Of a stretch of DNA of 64,000 nucleotides, positions 16,168-24,591 are shown piece after piece. The position numbers and the translations under genes were made by a program. Numbering within the stretch: the first letter of the stretch is position 1; each line of letters starts with the position of its first letter. Source of the DNA: Pseudomonas sp. CCC3.1 (GTDB lineage Bacteria; Pseudomonadota; Gammaproteobacteria; Pseudomonadales; Pseudomonadaceae); contig NZ_CP133778.1 of assembly GCF_034347405.1 (NCBI RefSeq), forward strand, positions 682,001 through 746,000, given 5' to 3'. The notes under the pieces were generated by a model. That model saw only the letters and a list, made by a program, of their open reading frames with translations. It did no database searches and was not told the origin of the DNA.

Positions 16168-18219
16168 TTACTTGATGCGTTGACCCGGCTTGGCGCCGCT
16201 GTCCGGGCTCAGCAGGTAAATTTCTTCACCGCCGGGGCCCGCCGCCATCACCATGCCTTCGGAGATCCCGAAGCGCATTTTGCGTGGTTTCAGGTTGGCA
16301 ATCATCATGGTCAAACGACCTTCAAGCTCGGCCGGGTTCGGATAGGCGCTTTTGATGCCCGAGAACACGTTGCGTTGTTCATCACCGATATCCAGTGTCA
16401 AACGCAGCAGCTTGTCAGCGCCTTCAACAGCTTCGGCTTTAAGGATCAGGGCAACACGCAGGTCGACGGCAGCAAAGGCATCGAACTCGATTTCGGCAGC
16501 CAAAGGTTCTTTGGTCAGTTCGCCGTTACCTTTTGGCGCAGCAGTACCAGTATCGGTTTGGCTGGCGACCAGGTCTTCTTTGGAGGCGTCGGTCATGGCT
16601 TGTACTTTTACCGGGTCGATACGCGTCATCAGCGGTTTGAAAGCATTCAACTGATGGTTGGCGAGCAGGGTGCTGTGGTCGTTCCAGGACAAAGGTTCAA
16701 CATTCAGGAACGCTTCGGCATCGGCTGCGAGCAACGGCAATACCGGCTTGAGGAAAATGATCAGTTGGCGGAACAGGTTGATGCCCAGGGCGCAAACAGC
16801 CTGGACTTCGTCTTGCTTGCCTTCCTGCTTGGCCATGGCCCAAGGCGCTTTTTCGGCGATCCAGGCGTTGGCGCGGTCGGCCAGTGCCATGATTTCACGC
16901 ATGGCGCGCGCGAAGTCACGGGCTTCATAAGCCTCGGCAATGCTGGGGGCTGCGGCGAGGAAAGCCTCGGTCAGCTCAGGCGCTGCGTTGCCTTCGACCA
17001 GCACGCCAGCGTTGCCTTTGTGGATGAAGCCTGCACAGCGGCTGGCAATGTTGACCACTTTGCCGACCAGGTCCGAGTTGACCTTTTGCACGAAGTCTTC
17101 GAGGTTCAAGTCGAGGTCATCGACGCCACGGCCCAGTTTGGAGGCGTAGTAGTAACGCAGGTATTCCGGCGACAGGTGATCAAGGTAGGTGCGCGCCTTG
17201 ATGAACGTGCCACGGGACTTGGACATTTTCTGACCATTGACGGTCAGGTAGCCGTGTACGTTGATCGCGGTAGGCTTGCGATAGCCAGAACCTTCGAGCA
17301 TTGCGGGCCAGAACAGGGCATGGAAGTTGACGATGTCCTTGCCGATGAAGTGATACAGCTCGGCGGTAGAGTCTTTGTTCCAGTACGCGTCGAAGTCCAG
17401 TTCCGGACGACGTGCGCAGAGGTTCTTGAAGCTGGCCATGTAGCCGATAGGCGCATCGAGCCACACGTAGAAATACTTGCCTGGCTCGCCCGGAATTTCG
17501 AAACCGAAATACGGCGCATCGCGGGAGATGTCCCACTGTTGCAGGCCAGCATCCAGCCATTCGGCGATTTTGTTTGCTACGGCATCTTGCAGCGCGCCGC
17601 TCCGTGTCCAGCTTTTGAGCATGGCTTCGAAGTCTGGGAGCTTGAAGAAGAAGTGTTGCGAATCCTTGAGTACCGGCGTGGCGCCGGAAATCGCCGACTT
17701 CGGATCTTTCAGGTCCGTTGGGGCGTAGGTTGCGCCGCACTTTTCGCAGTTATCGCCGTACTGATCTTCAGTGCCGCATTTAGGGCAGGTGCCCTTGATG
17801 AAGCGGTCGGCCAGGAACATTTTCTTTTCCGGGTCGTAGTACTGAGTGATCGAGCGGGTGGCGATATGGCCGGCGTCGCGCAACTTGATGTAAATCGCAT
17901 TCGACAGCTCACGGTTTTCTTCGGCGTGGGTCGAGTGGAAATTATCGAAGTCGACAAGGAAATCGGAAAAGTCGGCGCTGTGTTCAGCCTGTACGTTGGC
18001 GATCAGTTGCTCAGGTGTGATGCCTTCTTTCTCGGCACGCAACATGATGGCCGAGCCGTGGGCGTCGTCTGCGCAGACGTAAGTGCATTGATTGCCGCGT
18101 TGCTTCTGGAAGCGCACCCACATATCGGTCTGGATGTACTCAAGCATATGGCCAAGGTGGATGGAACCATTGGCATAGGGCAGGGCGCTGGTGACGAGGA
18201 TCTTGCGTGGCTCGGACAT
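16168..18219 (-). CDS. metG: Methionyl-tRNA synthetase
   Basis: Charges tRNA(Met) in the cytoplasm. The class I HIGH box appears as IHLGHMLEY near residues 20-28 and KMSKS as GQKMSKSRGTF near 333. A zinc-binding knuckle with four cysteines lies in CPKCGTEDQYGDNCEKC. After the anticodon domain comes a Lys-poor linker and a C-terminal EMAPII/Trbp111-type tRNA-binding and dimerisation domain (DLRVALILKAEAVEGADKL onward). At 683 residues it is the long dimeric form. It is divergent from apbC, with about 180 bases between the starts. Confidence 0.97.
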   Translation of the reverse strand: MSEPRKILVTSALPYANGSIHLGHMLEYIQTDMWVRFQKQRGNQCTYVCADDAHGSAIMLRAEKEGITPEQLIANVQAEHSADFSDFLVDFDNFHSTHAEENRELSNAIYIKLRDAGHIATRSITQYYDPEKKMFLADRFIKGTCPKCGTEDQYGDNCEKCGATYAPTDLKDPKSAISGATPVLKDSQHFFFKLPDFEAMLKSWTRSGALQDAVANKIAEWLDAGLQQWDISRDAPYFGFEIPGEPGKYFYVWLDAPIGYMASFKNLCARRPELDFDAYWNKDSTAELYHFIGKDIVNFHALFWPAMLEGSGYRKPTAINVHGYLTVNGQKMSKSRGTFIKARTYLDHLSPEYLRYYYASKLGRGVDDLDLNLEDFVQKVNSDLVGKVVNIASRCAGFIHKGNAGVLVEGNAAPELTEAFLAAAPSIAEAYEARDFARAMREIMALADRANAWIAEKAPWAMAKQEGKQDEVQAVCALGINLFRQLIIFLKPVLPLLAADAEAFLNVEPLSWNDHSTLLANHQLNAFKPLMTRIDPVKVQAMTDASKEDLVASQTDTGTAAPKGNGELTKEPLAAEIEFDAFAAVDLRVALILKAEAVEGADKLLRLTLDIGDEQRNVFSGIKSAYPNPAELEGRLTMMIANLKPRKMRFGISEGMVMAAGPGGEEIYLLSPDSGAKPGQRIK

Positions 18220-18401
18220 GGGGCTCGGCTACTTGATGGGACGGTGGTCGGCCACTATAAAGCGCCGGGCAATATATTTCACCCCGTGGCCGCCTATCTG
18301 ATGCTTTCTGGTGTTTTTGATTGCTTCAAAAGCCTGCGCCGAGTGATTTATTACAGGTACGATAGCGGCCTGTTTCACTCAGCCTTTTTCGGGAGTTGCC
18401 C

Positions 18402-19496
18402 ATGAGCGCAGTTAATCGCGCAGCGGTGGAGGCCGTCCTTCGCCAATACACCGACCCTTATTTGAATCAGGATCCGGTCAGTGCCGGGTGCGTACGTCAC
18501 ATTGAAGTCCTGGGCGAGCATGTCAGCGTTCAGCTTGAACTGGGTTATGCCGCCGGTCTGTTCAAGAACGGCTGGGCGCAAATGTTGCAAATGGCTATCA
18601 GCAATCTGGATGGCGTGTCCTCGGCCAAGGTTGAGATCAATTGTGTGATTGCTGCGCACAAGGCGCAGGCGCAAATCCCGGGCCTGGCCAATGTGAAAAA
18701 CATTGTGGCGGTTGCCTCAGGTAAAGGCGGGGTCGGAAAATCCACCACGGCAGCCAATCTGGCGCTGGCGTTGGCGCGTGAAGGTGCGCGGGTGGGTATT
18801 TTGGACGCGGACATCTATGGGCCGAGCCAGGGCGTGATGTTTGGTATCGCTGAAGGTACCCGGCCGAAGATTCGTGATCAGAAGTGGTTTGTGCCGATTG
18901 AGGCGCATGGCGTTGAAGTGATGTCGATGGCATTCCTGACGGATGACAACACACCGATGGTCTGGCGTGGACCCATGGTGTCGGGTGCGCTTTTGCAACT
19001 GGTGACCCAAACAGCCTGGAATGATCTGGATTATCTGGTCATTGATATGCCGCCGGGCACGGGTGATATTCAGCTCACCCTGGCGCAGAAGGTGCCGGTG
19101 GCTGGCTCGGTTATCGTGACGACCCCGCAGGACCTGGCTTTGCTGGATGCGCGTAAAGGTGTCGAAATGTTCCGTAAGGTCAACATTCCGGTGTTGGGCG
19201 TAGTCGAGAACATGGCCGTACACATTTGCTCAAATTGCGGTCATGCCGAGCATCTGTTTGGCGAGGGCGGTGGTGTGAAGTTGGCGGCTGAGTACGGGGT
19301 GGAAGTCCTGGCATCCTTGCCGCTGTCGATGGAAATCCGCGAGCAAGCCGATAACGGTAAGCCTACGGCTATTGCCGACCCTGAAAGCCCGGTTGCCTTG
19401 ATGTATCAAGAGTTGGCTCGGCATGTGGGCGCGCGGATTGTTCTGAGCGAAGCTGCCACCCAGGCCATGCCGACCATTACCACCAGCGACGACTGA
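18402..19496 (+). CDS. apbC: Iron-sulfur cluster carrier ApbC (Mrp family)
   Basis: A 364-residue P-loop ATPase that holds and delivers [4Fe-4S] clusters. An N-terminal MIP18/DUF59 domain (about 1-90) is followed by the deviant Walker A GKGGVGKS at 107-114, switch regions (DADIYGPSQG and DMPPGTGD) and the conserved CxxC cluster motif (CSNC) near residue 272. The ATG at 18402 follows GGGAG. It is divergently arranged with metG, a neighbourhood shared by many Pseudomonas and E. coli (metG-mrp). A long perfect inverted repeat and a terminator follow. Confidence 0.95.
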   Translation: MSAVNRAAVEAVLRQYTDPYLNQDPVSAGCVRHIEVLGEHVSVQLELGYAAGLFKNGWAQMLQMAISNLDGVSSAKVEINCVIAAHKAQAQIPGLANVKNIVAVASGKGGVGKSTTAANLALALAREGARVGILDADIYGPSQGVMFGIAEGTRPKIRDQKWFVPIEAHGVEVMSMAFLTDDNTPMVWRGPMVSGALLQLVTQTAWNDLDYLVIDMPPGTGDIQLTLAQKVPVAGSVIVTTPQDLALLDARKGVEMFRKVNIPVLGVVENMAVHICSNCGHAEHLFGEGGGVKLAAEYGVEVLASLPLSMEIREQADNGKPTAIADPESPVALMYQELARHVGARIVLSEAATQAMPTITTSDD

Positions 19497-19511
19497 TACA
19501 CCGTAAACCCC

Positions 19512-19581
19512 CTGTAGGAGCGAGCTTGCCTCGCGATCTTTTAAAAGATCAAAAGATCGCGAGGCAAGCTCGCTCCTACAG
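19512..19581. repeat. Perfect REP-type inverted repeat, 31-base arms
   Basis: The arms (CTGTAGGAGCGAGCTTGCCT, continuing to GATCTTTT, and its exact complement) fold with an 8-base loop. It is the cleanest copy in the window of the TAGGAGCGAGCTTG class. It lies between apbC and its terminator and may protect mRNA 3' ends. Confidence 0.9.
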
Positions 19582-19600
19582 GTCTTTAAACGACAGGCAT

Positions 19601-19633
19601 AAAAAAACCCCGCTTTTGAGGGCGGGGTTTTTT
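19601..19633. terminator. Bidirectional terminator between apbC and the cold-shock gene
   Basis: A7, stem CCCCGC / GCGGGG and T6-7 between convergent genes. Confidence 0.88.
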
Positions 19634-19649
19634 ACTGGATCAGTACAAG

Positions 19650-19859
19650 TTAGATAACTTGAACTTCCTCAGCTTGCATGCCTTTCTGACCGCGAGTAGC
19701 GATGAAAGAAACCTGTTGGCCTTCTTTCAGGCTTTTGAAGCCGTCGGATTGGATTGCTTTGAAGTGAACAAACAGGTCGTCACCGGATTGTGGAGTGATG
19801 AAGCCGAAGCCTTTTTCATCGTTGAACCACTTAACGGTACCAGTTTGGCGATTAGACAT
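19650..19859 (-). CDS. Cold-shock domain protein, CspA family
   Basis: A 69-residue single OB-fold RNA/DNA chaperone. RNP1 is KGFGFI (residues 16-21) and RNP2 LFVHF (29-33). The composition and ending (KGMQAEEVQVI) resemble Pseudomonas CspA/CapB. A 350-base leader without genes lies upstream, as is usual for genes with a long, temperature-responsive 5' untranslated region. Which member of the multi-copy family this is cannot be decided from sequence alone. Confidence 0.94.
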   Translation of the reverse strand: MSNRQTGTVKWFNDEKGFGFITPQSGDDLFVHFKAIQSDGFKSLKEGQQVSFIATRGQKGMQAEEVQVI

Positions 19860-20213
19860 GGTGTAACTCCTTGAACAAAGATAACTGCGACGCAGGAAGA
19901 GCCCTGGCCGAGACTGAGTGCAAAGAGCAGGAAAAATTCTTGGAGATGGTTGGATCGAAATTCAACATATCGTGTAGAGATTCTCAGTGACACAAGCAGC
20001 ACAGTGGCGCCACCTTAACCCTTTTTCCGGGACGTGCAAAGGGTCTTTGCGAAGGTTTCTCTAAAAACGTGACTGATGGTTGTCCTCACACCCTGTATTC
20101 ACGGTGACTACAGCTATTTTCAAGATTTTTTCCCCAGCCTTTGAACCGAACCCCCGGCCCCGGTAAGATGCCGAACAGAATTTTTCCACCTCGCTATTCA
20201 GGACACCCCCGCC
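19860..20213. other. Divergent gap: cold-shock leader and dcd upstream region
   Basis: About 350 bases between two divergent starts. The part next to the cold-shock gene (19860 to about 20060) is purine-rich on the minus strand and is probably its transcribed leader. The part before dcd ends with a weak purine stretch at CACCCCCGCC. I see no open frame worth calling and no classical palindrome. Confidence 0.45.
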
Positions 20214-20780
20214 ATGAGCATCAAATCAGACAAGTGGATTCGCCGCATGGCGCAAGAGCACGGCATGATCGAACCTTTCGTCGAGCGTCAGGTACGCGGC
20301 GAAGGCGCTGATCGTCTGATTTCCTACGGCGTGTCGAGTTACGGCTATGACGTTCGCTGTGCCAATGAATTCAAGGTGTTCACCAATATCAACTCGGCCA
20401 CCGTTGATCCGAAGAATTTCGATGAGGGCAGCTTTGTCGATGTCACCAGCGACGTCTGCATCATTCCGCCAAACTCTTTCGCGCTGGCGCGTACCGTTGA
20501 ATACTTCCGTATTCCACGCAATGTGCTGACCATCTGCTTGGGTAAAAGCACCTACGCACGCTGCGGCATCATCGTTAACGTGACGCCGCTTGAGCCTGAG
20601 TGGGAAGGTCACGTGACGCTGGAGTTCTCCAACACCACCACGCTGCCAGCCAAGATTTACGCCAACGAGGGCGTGGCGCAGATGCTGTTCTTCGAGTCAG
20701 ATGAAGAGTGTGAAGTGTCTTACAAGGACCGTGGTGGCAAATACCAGGGTCAGCGCGGCGTGACCTTGCCACGTACCTGA
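20214..20780 (+). CDS. dcd: dCTP deaminase
   Basis: Trimeric enzyme that turns dCTP into dUTP, feeding dTMP synthesis. The 188 residues are the standard length. Signatures include SYGVSSYGYDVR, the catalytic-region VTPLEPEWEGHVTLEFSN (containing the conserved active-site Glu), and GVAQMLFFES. It is the mono-functional Proteobacterial form, with no dUTPase fusion. It stands next to the apbC/cold-shock block, as in P. aeruginosa. Confidence 0.96.
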   Translation: MSIKSDKWIRRMAQEHGMIEPFVERQVRGEGADRLISYGVSSYGYDVRCANEFKVFTNINSATVDPKNFDEGSFVDVTSDVCIIPPNSFALARTVEYFRIPRNVLTICLGKSTYARCGIIVNVTPLEPEWEGHVTLEFSNTTTLPAKIYANEGVAQMLFFESDEECEVSYKDRGGKYQGQRGVTLPRT

Positions 20781-20875
20781 CGAACAGCGGGAATTCTTGA
20801 GCGAAAAAGCACTCTACTGAGTGTATTTCCGGTTACGCACCCAGCGAGCCGGATCATCGCTCAGGAGTGCCCTTT

Positions 20876-21085
20876 ATGAAGATCGATCCGAGTATCCGCG
20901 CCCAACTGGCAAACCTTGAGCCTAATCAGGTTGGATTGCTGGCCTGGTCGCTACTCGCGTTTCCCACGTTGCACGCAGGCGGCATCCCCGGCCAGCCTGA
21001 CCCGGACACCCCGCAACCCACTGAACCCACCGAACCTGGCGTGCCGACACTGCCGGACGAAGCGCCGCCTGCCCCTGTGGCTTGA
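20876..21085 (+). CDS. Small protein with Pro/Thr/Glu-rich tail, unknown
   Basis: A 69-residue product I do not recognise. The first half is ordered (MKIDPSIRAQLANLEPNQVG, then a mildly hydrophobic LLAWSLLAFPTLHAGG); the second half is a proline-rich stretch with PDPDTPQPTEP-like repeats. The ATG at 20876 has AGGAG eight bases upstream, which supports translation. It could be a small secreted or membrane-associated peptide, but there is no clear signal peptidase site. It lies between dcd and a REP element and appears transcribed alone or with dcd. Confidence 0.6.
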   Translation: MKIDPSIRAQLANLEPNQVGLLAWSLLAFPTLHAGGIPGQPDPDTPQPTEPTEPGVPTLPDEAPPAPVA

Positions 21086-21098
21086 TAGGCGCCGATTT

Positions 21099-21165
21099 TG
21101 TAGGAACGAGCTGGTTCGCGATCGTTTAAACGCTCAAATGATCGTGAGACAAGCTCGCTCCTACG
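21099..21165. repeat. REP-type inverted repeat
   Basis: An imperfect palindrome with GTAGGAACGAGCTGGTTCGC and a complementary arm ending GCTCGCTCCTAC. Same class as the copy at 19512 with several mismatches. Confidence 0.75.
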
Positions 21166-21195
21166 GGGTTGAGGTTACGTTTGCGGAATAGATGT

Positions 21196-21960
21196 CTACT
21201 TCAAGTTGCCGCTCAAAAACTGGCGCAAGCGCTCGCTTTTAGGGTTGTCCAGCACATCGCTCGGCGCGCCTTGCTCTTCTATAAGGCCTTGGTGCAGAAA
21301 CACCACCTGACTCGCGACCTTGCGTGCGAAGTTCATCTCATGGGTGACCATGATCATCGTGCGACCTTCTTCAGCCAAACCCTGGATCACCTTCAACACT
21401 TCGCCCACAAGCTCCGGGTCCAGTGCCGAGGTCGGCTCATCGAAGAGCATCACTTCGGGCTCCATCGCCAGCGCCCTGGCAATAGCGACGCGCTGCTGTT
21501 GGCCGCCCGACAAAAACGCCGGGTACTGATCGGCTACCCGCGCAGGTAAGCCGACTTTGTCCAGATAGCGCCTGGCACGCTCCTCAGCGTCTTGTTTGCT
21601 GATCCCCAACACCCGGCGGGGAGCCAAGGTGATGTTCTCCAGCACCGTCATGTGGCTCCACAGATTGAAGTGTTGAAACACCATCGCCAGCCGCGTGCGC
21701 AGGCGCTGTAACTCAGCATCGTCAGCCACCCGCATGCCGTTTTTATCGCTGACCATGCGAATCAATTGGCCATCAAGGCTCATTGCGCCATCATTCGGTG
21801 TTTCCAGAAAATTGATGCAGCGCAAAAAGGTGCTTTTGCCCGAGCCGCTGGCGCCAATCAGGCAAATCACGTCCCCGGTCTTCGCCTTGAGTGACACACC
21901 CTTGAGCACTTCATTGTCGCCATAGCTTTTGTGCAGACCGTCGACACTGAGTTTGTACAT
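21196..21960 (-). CDS. hisP: Basic amino acid ABC transporter ATPase (HisP/AotP type)
   Basis: A 254-residue ATPase that energises import of histidine or arginine/ornithine-type amino acids. Walker A is GASGSGKS at residues 36-43, the signature LSGGQQQR, and Walker B LFDEPTSALDPE, followed by the H-loop VTHEMNFAR. I start at MYKLSVDGLHKSYG (21960), the family start; the frame stays open 21 codons more, into the preceding hydrolase gene. It is the last gene of a five-gene cluster (binding protein, two permeases, hydrolase, ATPase). Confidence 0.93.
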   Translation of the reverse strand: MYKLSVDGLHKSYGDNEVLKGVSLKAKTGDVICLIGASGSGKSTFLRCINFLETPNDGAMSLDGQLIRMVSDKNGMRVADDAELQRLRTRLAMVFQHFNLWSHMTVLENITLAPRRVLGISKQDAEERARRYLDKVGLPARVADQYPAFLSGGQQQRVAIARALAMEPEVMLFDEPTSALDPELVGEVLKVIQGLAEEGRTMIMVTHEMNFARKVASQVVFLHQGLIEEQGAPSDVLDNPKSERLRQFLSGNLK

Positions 21961-21967
21961 GCAGACC

Positions 21968-23089
21968 TCAAGCAGAAAGAAGGTAGCCGCTGCGGTAGGC
22001 TTCGCGGCCTGCCACATGCGCAATCACCATGCCGGCCGTCGCCATTCGTCGCAGCGATCGGGCATAGACCAGGCCTGCATGGGAGCAGTAAACCGGGGTG
22101 AGGCGGTCGTTGATGGGGTCAATGACGTCGGCCACCAATTGCCCCGCCTCAAGGTAATCGCCGGGCTTGGCGTGAAACACCAGCACCCCGCCAACTGGCG
22201 ATTTGACTGGCTCGACGCCCGCCAACGGCGTGGCCGGGTAAGGCAGCTCAGGCAAAGGTTTGGCTTCGCCTTCAATCGCACCAAAACTGATCAGGTAATC
22301 GATCAGCGCCTGGCAGTCCTGCTCGGCGAGCGCATGGCTGACATCGCCTTGGCCGCGTAACTCCACGGTGACCGAGAAGCTGCCCTGCGGGATAGCAAAG
22401 CAATGTTCAAAGCGTTGTTGCAATGTCCACCACAGCAGGGTGAAGCACTCATCGAACGACTGGCCGCCGGAGTCGGTTGCCAGCAGGCTGGCCTGAGCGC
22501 CGAGGTAGCGCGCCAGCGGTTCAACCTGTGACCAGGCCTGGGGCGTGGTGTACAGGTGGGCCACTGCTTCAAAGTCGCAGTGCAAGTCCAGCACCACATC
22601 GGCATCGCACGCCAGTGTTTGCAGGGTCAAGCGCTGGGATTGCAACTGTGTTGTCGGCACTTGCGCGGCCAGCGCCTTGCGCAGGTGCTGGCGGATGATG
22701 TGCAGGTTATGCGCCGGGTCGTTGTTGAGCAGCCCTTCAACCTCATCGCCGATCTGTGTGCTCAGGTCCAGAAAGTGGCGGTTGAAATTTTGCCCGCTTT
22801 CCAGCTCGTAACGGCCCAGCGGGATGTCCATCACCACTTGCTCCAGGCCAATCGGGTTGGCCACGGGCACCAGCACGATTTCGCTGTGCAGGCGGCCTGC
22901 GCTTTCCAGCTCGGCCAAGCGCTTTTTCAGGTGCCAGGCCACCAGCATGCCGGGCAGTTCATCGGCGTGCAGCGAAGCTTGAATGTAAACCTTGCCCTGT
23001 GGCTTGGCAGGGCCGTAATGAAAGCTGTGAATATGCCGTTCGGTGCCGGGAACAGGTGCCAGCAAGGGATGGGTTTGATGTCGCTGCAT
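21968..23089 (-). CDS. AstE/aspartoacylase-type zinc hydrolase within the amino acid transporter operon (AotO-like)
   Basis: A 373-residue member of the succinylglutamate desuccinylase/aspartoacylase (M14-related) family. Likely zinc ligands are visible in ASLHADELPG (H, E) and DLHCDFEAVAHLY (H). The C-terminal part has a lipoyl-like beta fold (SPVGGVLVFHAKPGDYLEAGQ). The position between the HisM-like permease and the ATPase is the same as aotO in the P. aeruginosa aotJQMOP arginine operon. The physiological substrate is unknown; it may deacylate a conjugated amino acid after import. It has 7-9 base spacing to its neighbours, so it is co-transcribed. Confidence 0.85.
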   Translation of the reverse strand: MQRHQTHPLLAPVPGTERHIHSFHYGPAKPQGKVYIQASLHADELPGMLVAWHLKKRLAELESAGRLHSEIVLVPVANPIGLEQVVMDIPLGRYELESGQNFNRHFLDLSTQIGDEVEGLLNNDPAHNLHIIRQHLRKALAAQVPTTQLQSQRLTLQTLACDADVVLDLHCDFEAVAHLYTTPQAWSQVEPLARYLGAQASLLATDSGGQSFDECFTLLWWTLQQRFEHCFAIPQGSFSVTVELRGQGDVSHALAEQDCQALIDYLISFGAIEGEAKPLPELPYPATPLAGVEPVKSPVGGVLVFHAKPGDYLEAGQLVADVIDPINDRLTPVYCSHAGLVYARSLRRMATAGMVIAHVAGREAYRSGYLLSA

Positions 23090-23098
23090 GTGAAGGTC

Positions 23099-23809
23099 CT
23101 AGTGGGCAGGGCCGAGAAAGGCCAACCAGCGGCGCTCCGCCAGTCGAAATAAACCGACCAAAATAAAGGTGACGCACAAATAGATGATGGCCGCGATGCC
23201 AAACGACTGGAAGGTCAAGAACGTCGCTGAGTTTGCATCCCGGGCGACTTTCAGCACATCAGGAATGGTGGCGGTAAAGGCTACGGTGGTCGAATGCAGC
23301 ATCAGAATCACCTCATTGCTGTAAAACGGCAATGAGCGACGTAAGGCCGAAGGCATGATCACGTAGGCATAGAGCTTCCAGCCACTCAGACCATACGCTT
23401 TGGCGGCTTCAATTTCGCCGTGGGCCATGCTGCGAATGGCGCCGGCAAAAATTTCCGTGGTGTAGGCACAGGTGTTGAGGGCGAAGGCCAGAACCGTGCA
23501 ATTCATCGCATCCCGAAAAAACGCATTCAGTTCGGGTTGGGCGCGGACGGCGGCGATGCTGTAGATCCCGGTGTAGCAAATCAGCAGCTGTATATAGAGC
23601 GGTGTGCCACGAAACAGGTAGGTGTAGAACTGCACCGGCCAGCGGACCCAGCGTCGGGATGAAACCCTGGCGATAGACAGCGGAATGGACACTAAAAAGC
23701 CGATAACCAGCGAAGCGCTCAACAGCCACAGCGTCATGGCCAGGCCGGTTATATGCTGGCCATCGCTGTACAGAAACGGTCGCCAATATTCCTGCAACAG
23801 TTCAATCAT
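23099..23809 (-). CDS. hisM: Amino acid ABC transporter permease, HisM-like
   Basis: A 236-residue inner-membrane permease with about five hydrophobic helices. The family block with the EAA loop is HGEIEAAKAYGLSGWKLYAYVIMPSALR; FRGTPLYIQLL and NTCAYTTEIFAGAIRS match HisM closely. It overlaps the upstream permease gene by four bases and would pair with it as a heterodimer. Good confidence for the family; the substrate is a basic amino acid by homology. Confidence 0.92.
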   Translation of the reverse strand: MIELLQEYWRPFLYSDGQHITGLAMTLWLLSASLVIGFLVSIPLSIARVSSRRWVRWPVQFYTYLFRGTPLYIQLLICYTGIYSIAAVRAQPELNAFFRDAMNCTVLAFALNTCAYTTEIFAGAIRSMAHGEIEAAKAYGLSGWKLYAYVIMPSALRRSLPFYSNEVILMLHSTTVAFTATIPDVLKVARDANSATFLTFQSFGIAAIIYLCVTFILVGLFRLAERRWLAFLGPAH

Positions 23810-24534
23810 CGTACGGCCTCCCGTGAACCTGCGGCATAACGGCGTTCCAGCCGCCGCAAGACGAAGTTCGATGCGCTGGTGATCGCCAAATAGATAAGCG
23901 CCGCAATCACTAGAAAGTAAAACAGCTGATACGTGCTTTTGCCCGCATCTTGAGCGGCCTTGACCAAGTCGGCCAGGCCAATGATCGACACCAGCGCCGT
24001 AGCTTTGAGCATGACCATCCAGTTATTGCCGATGCCCGGAAGGGCGAAGCGCATCATTTGCGGGAACACCACAAAGCGGAATCGTTGCCAGCGTTTCAGT
24101 CCATAAGCGGTCGCCGCTTCGACCTGACCACGAGGGACCGAGAGGATCGCGCCGCGGAACGTCTCGGTGAAGTAGGCGCCGTAGATAAACCCCAGTGTGA
24201 TCACCCCGGCGCTGAACGGGTTTATCTCGATGTAATCCCACTCCATGGCATCGGTGAAGCTGGTCAACCAGGTTTGCAGGCTATAAAAAATCAGCAGCAT
24301 CAGCACCAGATCAGGTACGCCCCGAATCAGTGTGGTGTAGAGCTGGGCCGGGAGGCGCAGCAGCTTCAGGCTGGAGAGTTTGGCGCTGGCGCCCAGCAGC
24401 CCGAGCAACACGCTCACGGCCAGCGACAGCACGGATAATTTGAGGGTCATCCAGGTGCCTTGCAGCAGCAAGGGGCCGAACCCCTGCAAGCTGAAGGAAG
24501 AAAGCCCAAGGTTCTGTACGAGATTTTCAAGCAT
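23806..24534 (-). CDS. hisQ: Amino acid ABC transporter permease, HisQ-like
   Basis: A 242-residue permease. The EAA loop reads RGQVEAATAYGLKRWQRFRFVVFPQMMR, and RGVPDLVLMLLIFY plus LGFIYGAYFTETFRGA closely match HisQ. The ATG at 24534 is the conserved start; the open frame reaches 24570, but that part crosses the terminator hairpin between the binding-protein gene and this one, which argues against a start there. It is translationally coupled to the HisM-like gene by a four-base overlap. Confidence 0.92.
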   Translation of the reverse strand: MLENLVQNLGLSSFSLQGFGPLLLQGTWMTLKLSVLSLAVSVLLGLLGASAKLSSLKLLRLPAQLYTTLIRGVPDLVLMLLIFYSLQTWLTSFTDAMEWDYIEINPFSAGVITLGFIYGAYFTETFRGAILSVPRGQVEAATAYGLKRWQRFRFVVFPQMMRFALPGIGNNWMVMLKATALVSIIGLADLVKAAQDAGKSTYQLFYFLVIAALIYLAITSASNFVLRRLERRYAAGSREAVR

Positions 24535-24556
24535 GACAATCGAGCCCATGGCATTC

Positions 24557-24585
24557 AAAAAGGCACCCACGCAGGCGTGGGTGCC
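24557..24585 (-). terminator. Attenuating terminator between binding protein and permease genes
   Basis: On the minus strand GGCACCCACGC / GCGTGGGTGCC form an 11-base stem followed by TTTT. In this position it would let the periplasmic binding protein be made in excess over the permease, a common feature of such operons. Confidence 0.82.
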
Positions 24586-24591
24586 GGGGCG

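Noticed and set aside
16165..18405. Open frame of 746 codons on the + strand
   Set aside because: Exact antisense shadow of metG; high-GC codon bias opens the complementary frame.
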